From assembly GCA_041572275.1 (NCBI GenBank), contig JBFFSQ010000154.1, positions 1 through 7,189 on the forward strand: a stretch of DNA of 7,189 bases. Direction: 5' to 3'. This stretch comes from JBFFSQ01 sp041572275 (lineage in GTDB: Bacteria; Pseudomonadota; Gammaproteobacteria; SZUA-229). Made by a program: the position numbers and the translations under genes. Below are positions 7,070-7,189 of this stretch, in pieces. Position 1 is the first letter of the stretch. The number at the start of each line of letters is the position of its first letter. The notes below the pieces were generated by a model. The model was not told the DNA's origin and searched no databases. It saw only the letters and a program-made list of their open reading frames with translations.

Positions 7070-7189
7070 TCAAGATATTGCATGACTTAAGGCACTAACC
7101 ACCTCAAATTGCTCATCTTCAGTTAGTGCGGGGAACATCGGCAAGGAAACTGTGTGCTGATAGTATTTAACCGAATTAGGAAAATCGCC
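7070..7189 (-). CDS. pseC: C-terminal end of PseC-type DegT/DnrJ aminotransferase (partial)
   Basis: Only the last 39 codons and a TGA stop are present; the gene begins beyond the right edge. The peptide contains GDFPNSVKYYQHTVSLPMFPALTEDEQ and ends FEVVSALSHAIS. The pattern F-P-x-(S/A)-x-x-Y-Y-x-x-x-(I/V)-S-L-P-(L/M)-F-P-x-(L/M)-T is the usual C-terminus of PLP-dependent DegT/DnrJ/EryC1/StrS sugar aminotransferases. PseC belongs to this family and converts UDP-2-acetamido-2,6-dideoxy-beta-L-arabino-hex-4-ulose into the 4-amino sugar. Naming it pseC rests on both the peptide and its place upstream of pseG and pseI; a related sugar aminotransferase cannot be excluded from so short a piece. Without a downstream promoter it would head the visible part of the operon. 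Confidence 0.75.
   Translation of the reverse strand, partial: GDFPNSVKYYQHTVSLPMFPALTEDEQFEVVSALSHAIS

Noticed and set aside
6745..7098. Plus-strand open frame of 117 codons covering the intergenic gap
   Set aside because: It is antisense to the conserved cytidylyltransferase domain and to the PseC end, shows no recognisable motif, and has no clear ribosome-binding site.

Overview
The window is one strand of a carbohydrate-biosynthesis operon. All eight supported genes lie on the minus strand, so transcription runs from the right edge to the left edge. Four of them match the pathway that makes CMP-pseudaminic acid (Pse), a nine-carbon sialic-acid-like sugar found on bacterial flagellins, capsules and O-antigens. 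Read in transcription order they are: the last 39 codons of a PseC-type aminotransferase, an SpsF-like cytidylyltransferase fused to an aldo/keto reductase, a PtmA-like short-chain dehydrogenase (SDR), the UDP-sugar hydrolase PseG, a second SDR, a metallophosphoesterase, an ATP-grasp ligase, and the nonulosonate synthase PseI, which lacks only its last few codons.

Layout: PseC ends at 7070. A 71-bp gap (6999-7069) is the largest non-coding stretch. The fusion gene (5355-6998) follows, then 6 bp, then SDR-1 (4554-5348). From there the genes overlap or abut: SDR-1/pseG overlap by 7 bp (with the preferred pseG start), pseG/SDR-2 by 4 bp, SDR-2/phosphoesterase by 4 bp, and phosphoesterase/ATP-grasp touch with no gap. 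A 33-bp gap then precedes pseI (1-1040). No RNA gene, insertion sequence, CRISPR array or convincing promoter was seen, and no stretch over 300 bp lacks a gene.

How the genes fit together: in the known pathway (PseB, PseC, PseH, PseG, PseI, PseF) a UDP-GlcNAc-derived keto sugar is aminated by PseC, N-acylated by PseH, freed from UDP by PseG, condensed with phosphoenolpyruvate by PseI and activated with CTP by PseF. PseC, PseG and PseI are recognisable here. No PseH-type acetyltransferase and no NeuA-type PseF is inside the window; the SpsF-like half of the fusion is the obvious candidate for the CTP step. PseB probably lies just beyond the right edge. Five activities have no place in the textbook pathway: the aldo/keto reductase, two SDRs, the phosphoesterase and the ATP-grasp ligase. 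Their insertion between pseC and pseI suggests a modified Pse derivative, for example one carrying an unusual N-acyl group. That is inference.

Organism: the moderately AT-rich composition, tightly packed polycistronic layout and pathway suggest a motile Gram-negative bacterium, plausibly a marine gammaproteobacterium. The sequence alone cannot settle this.
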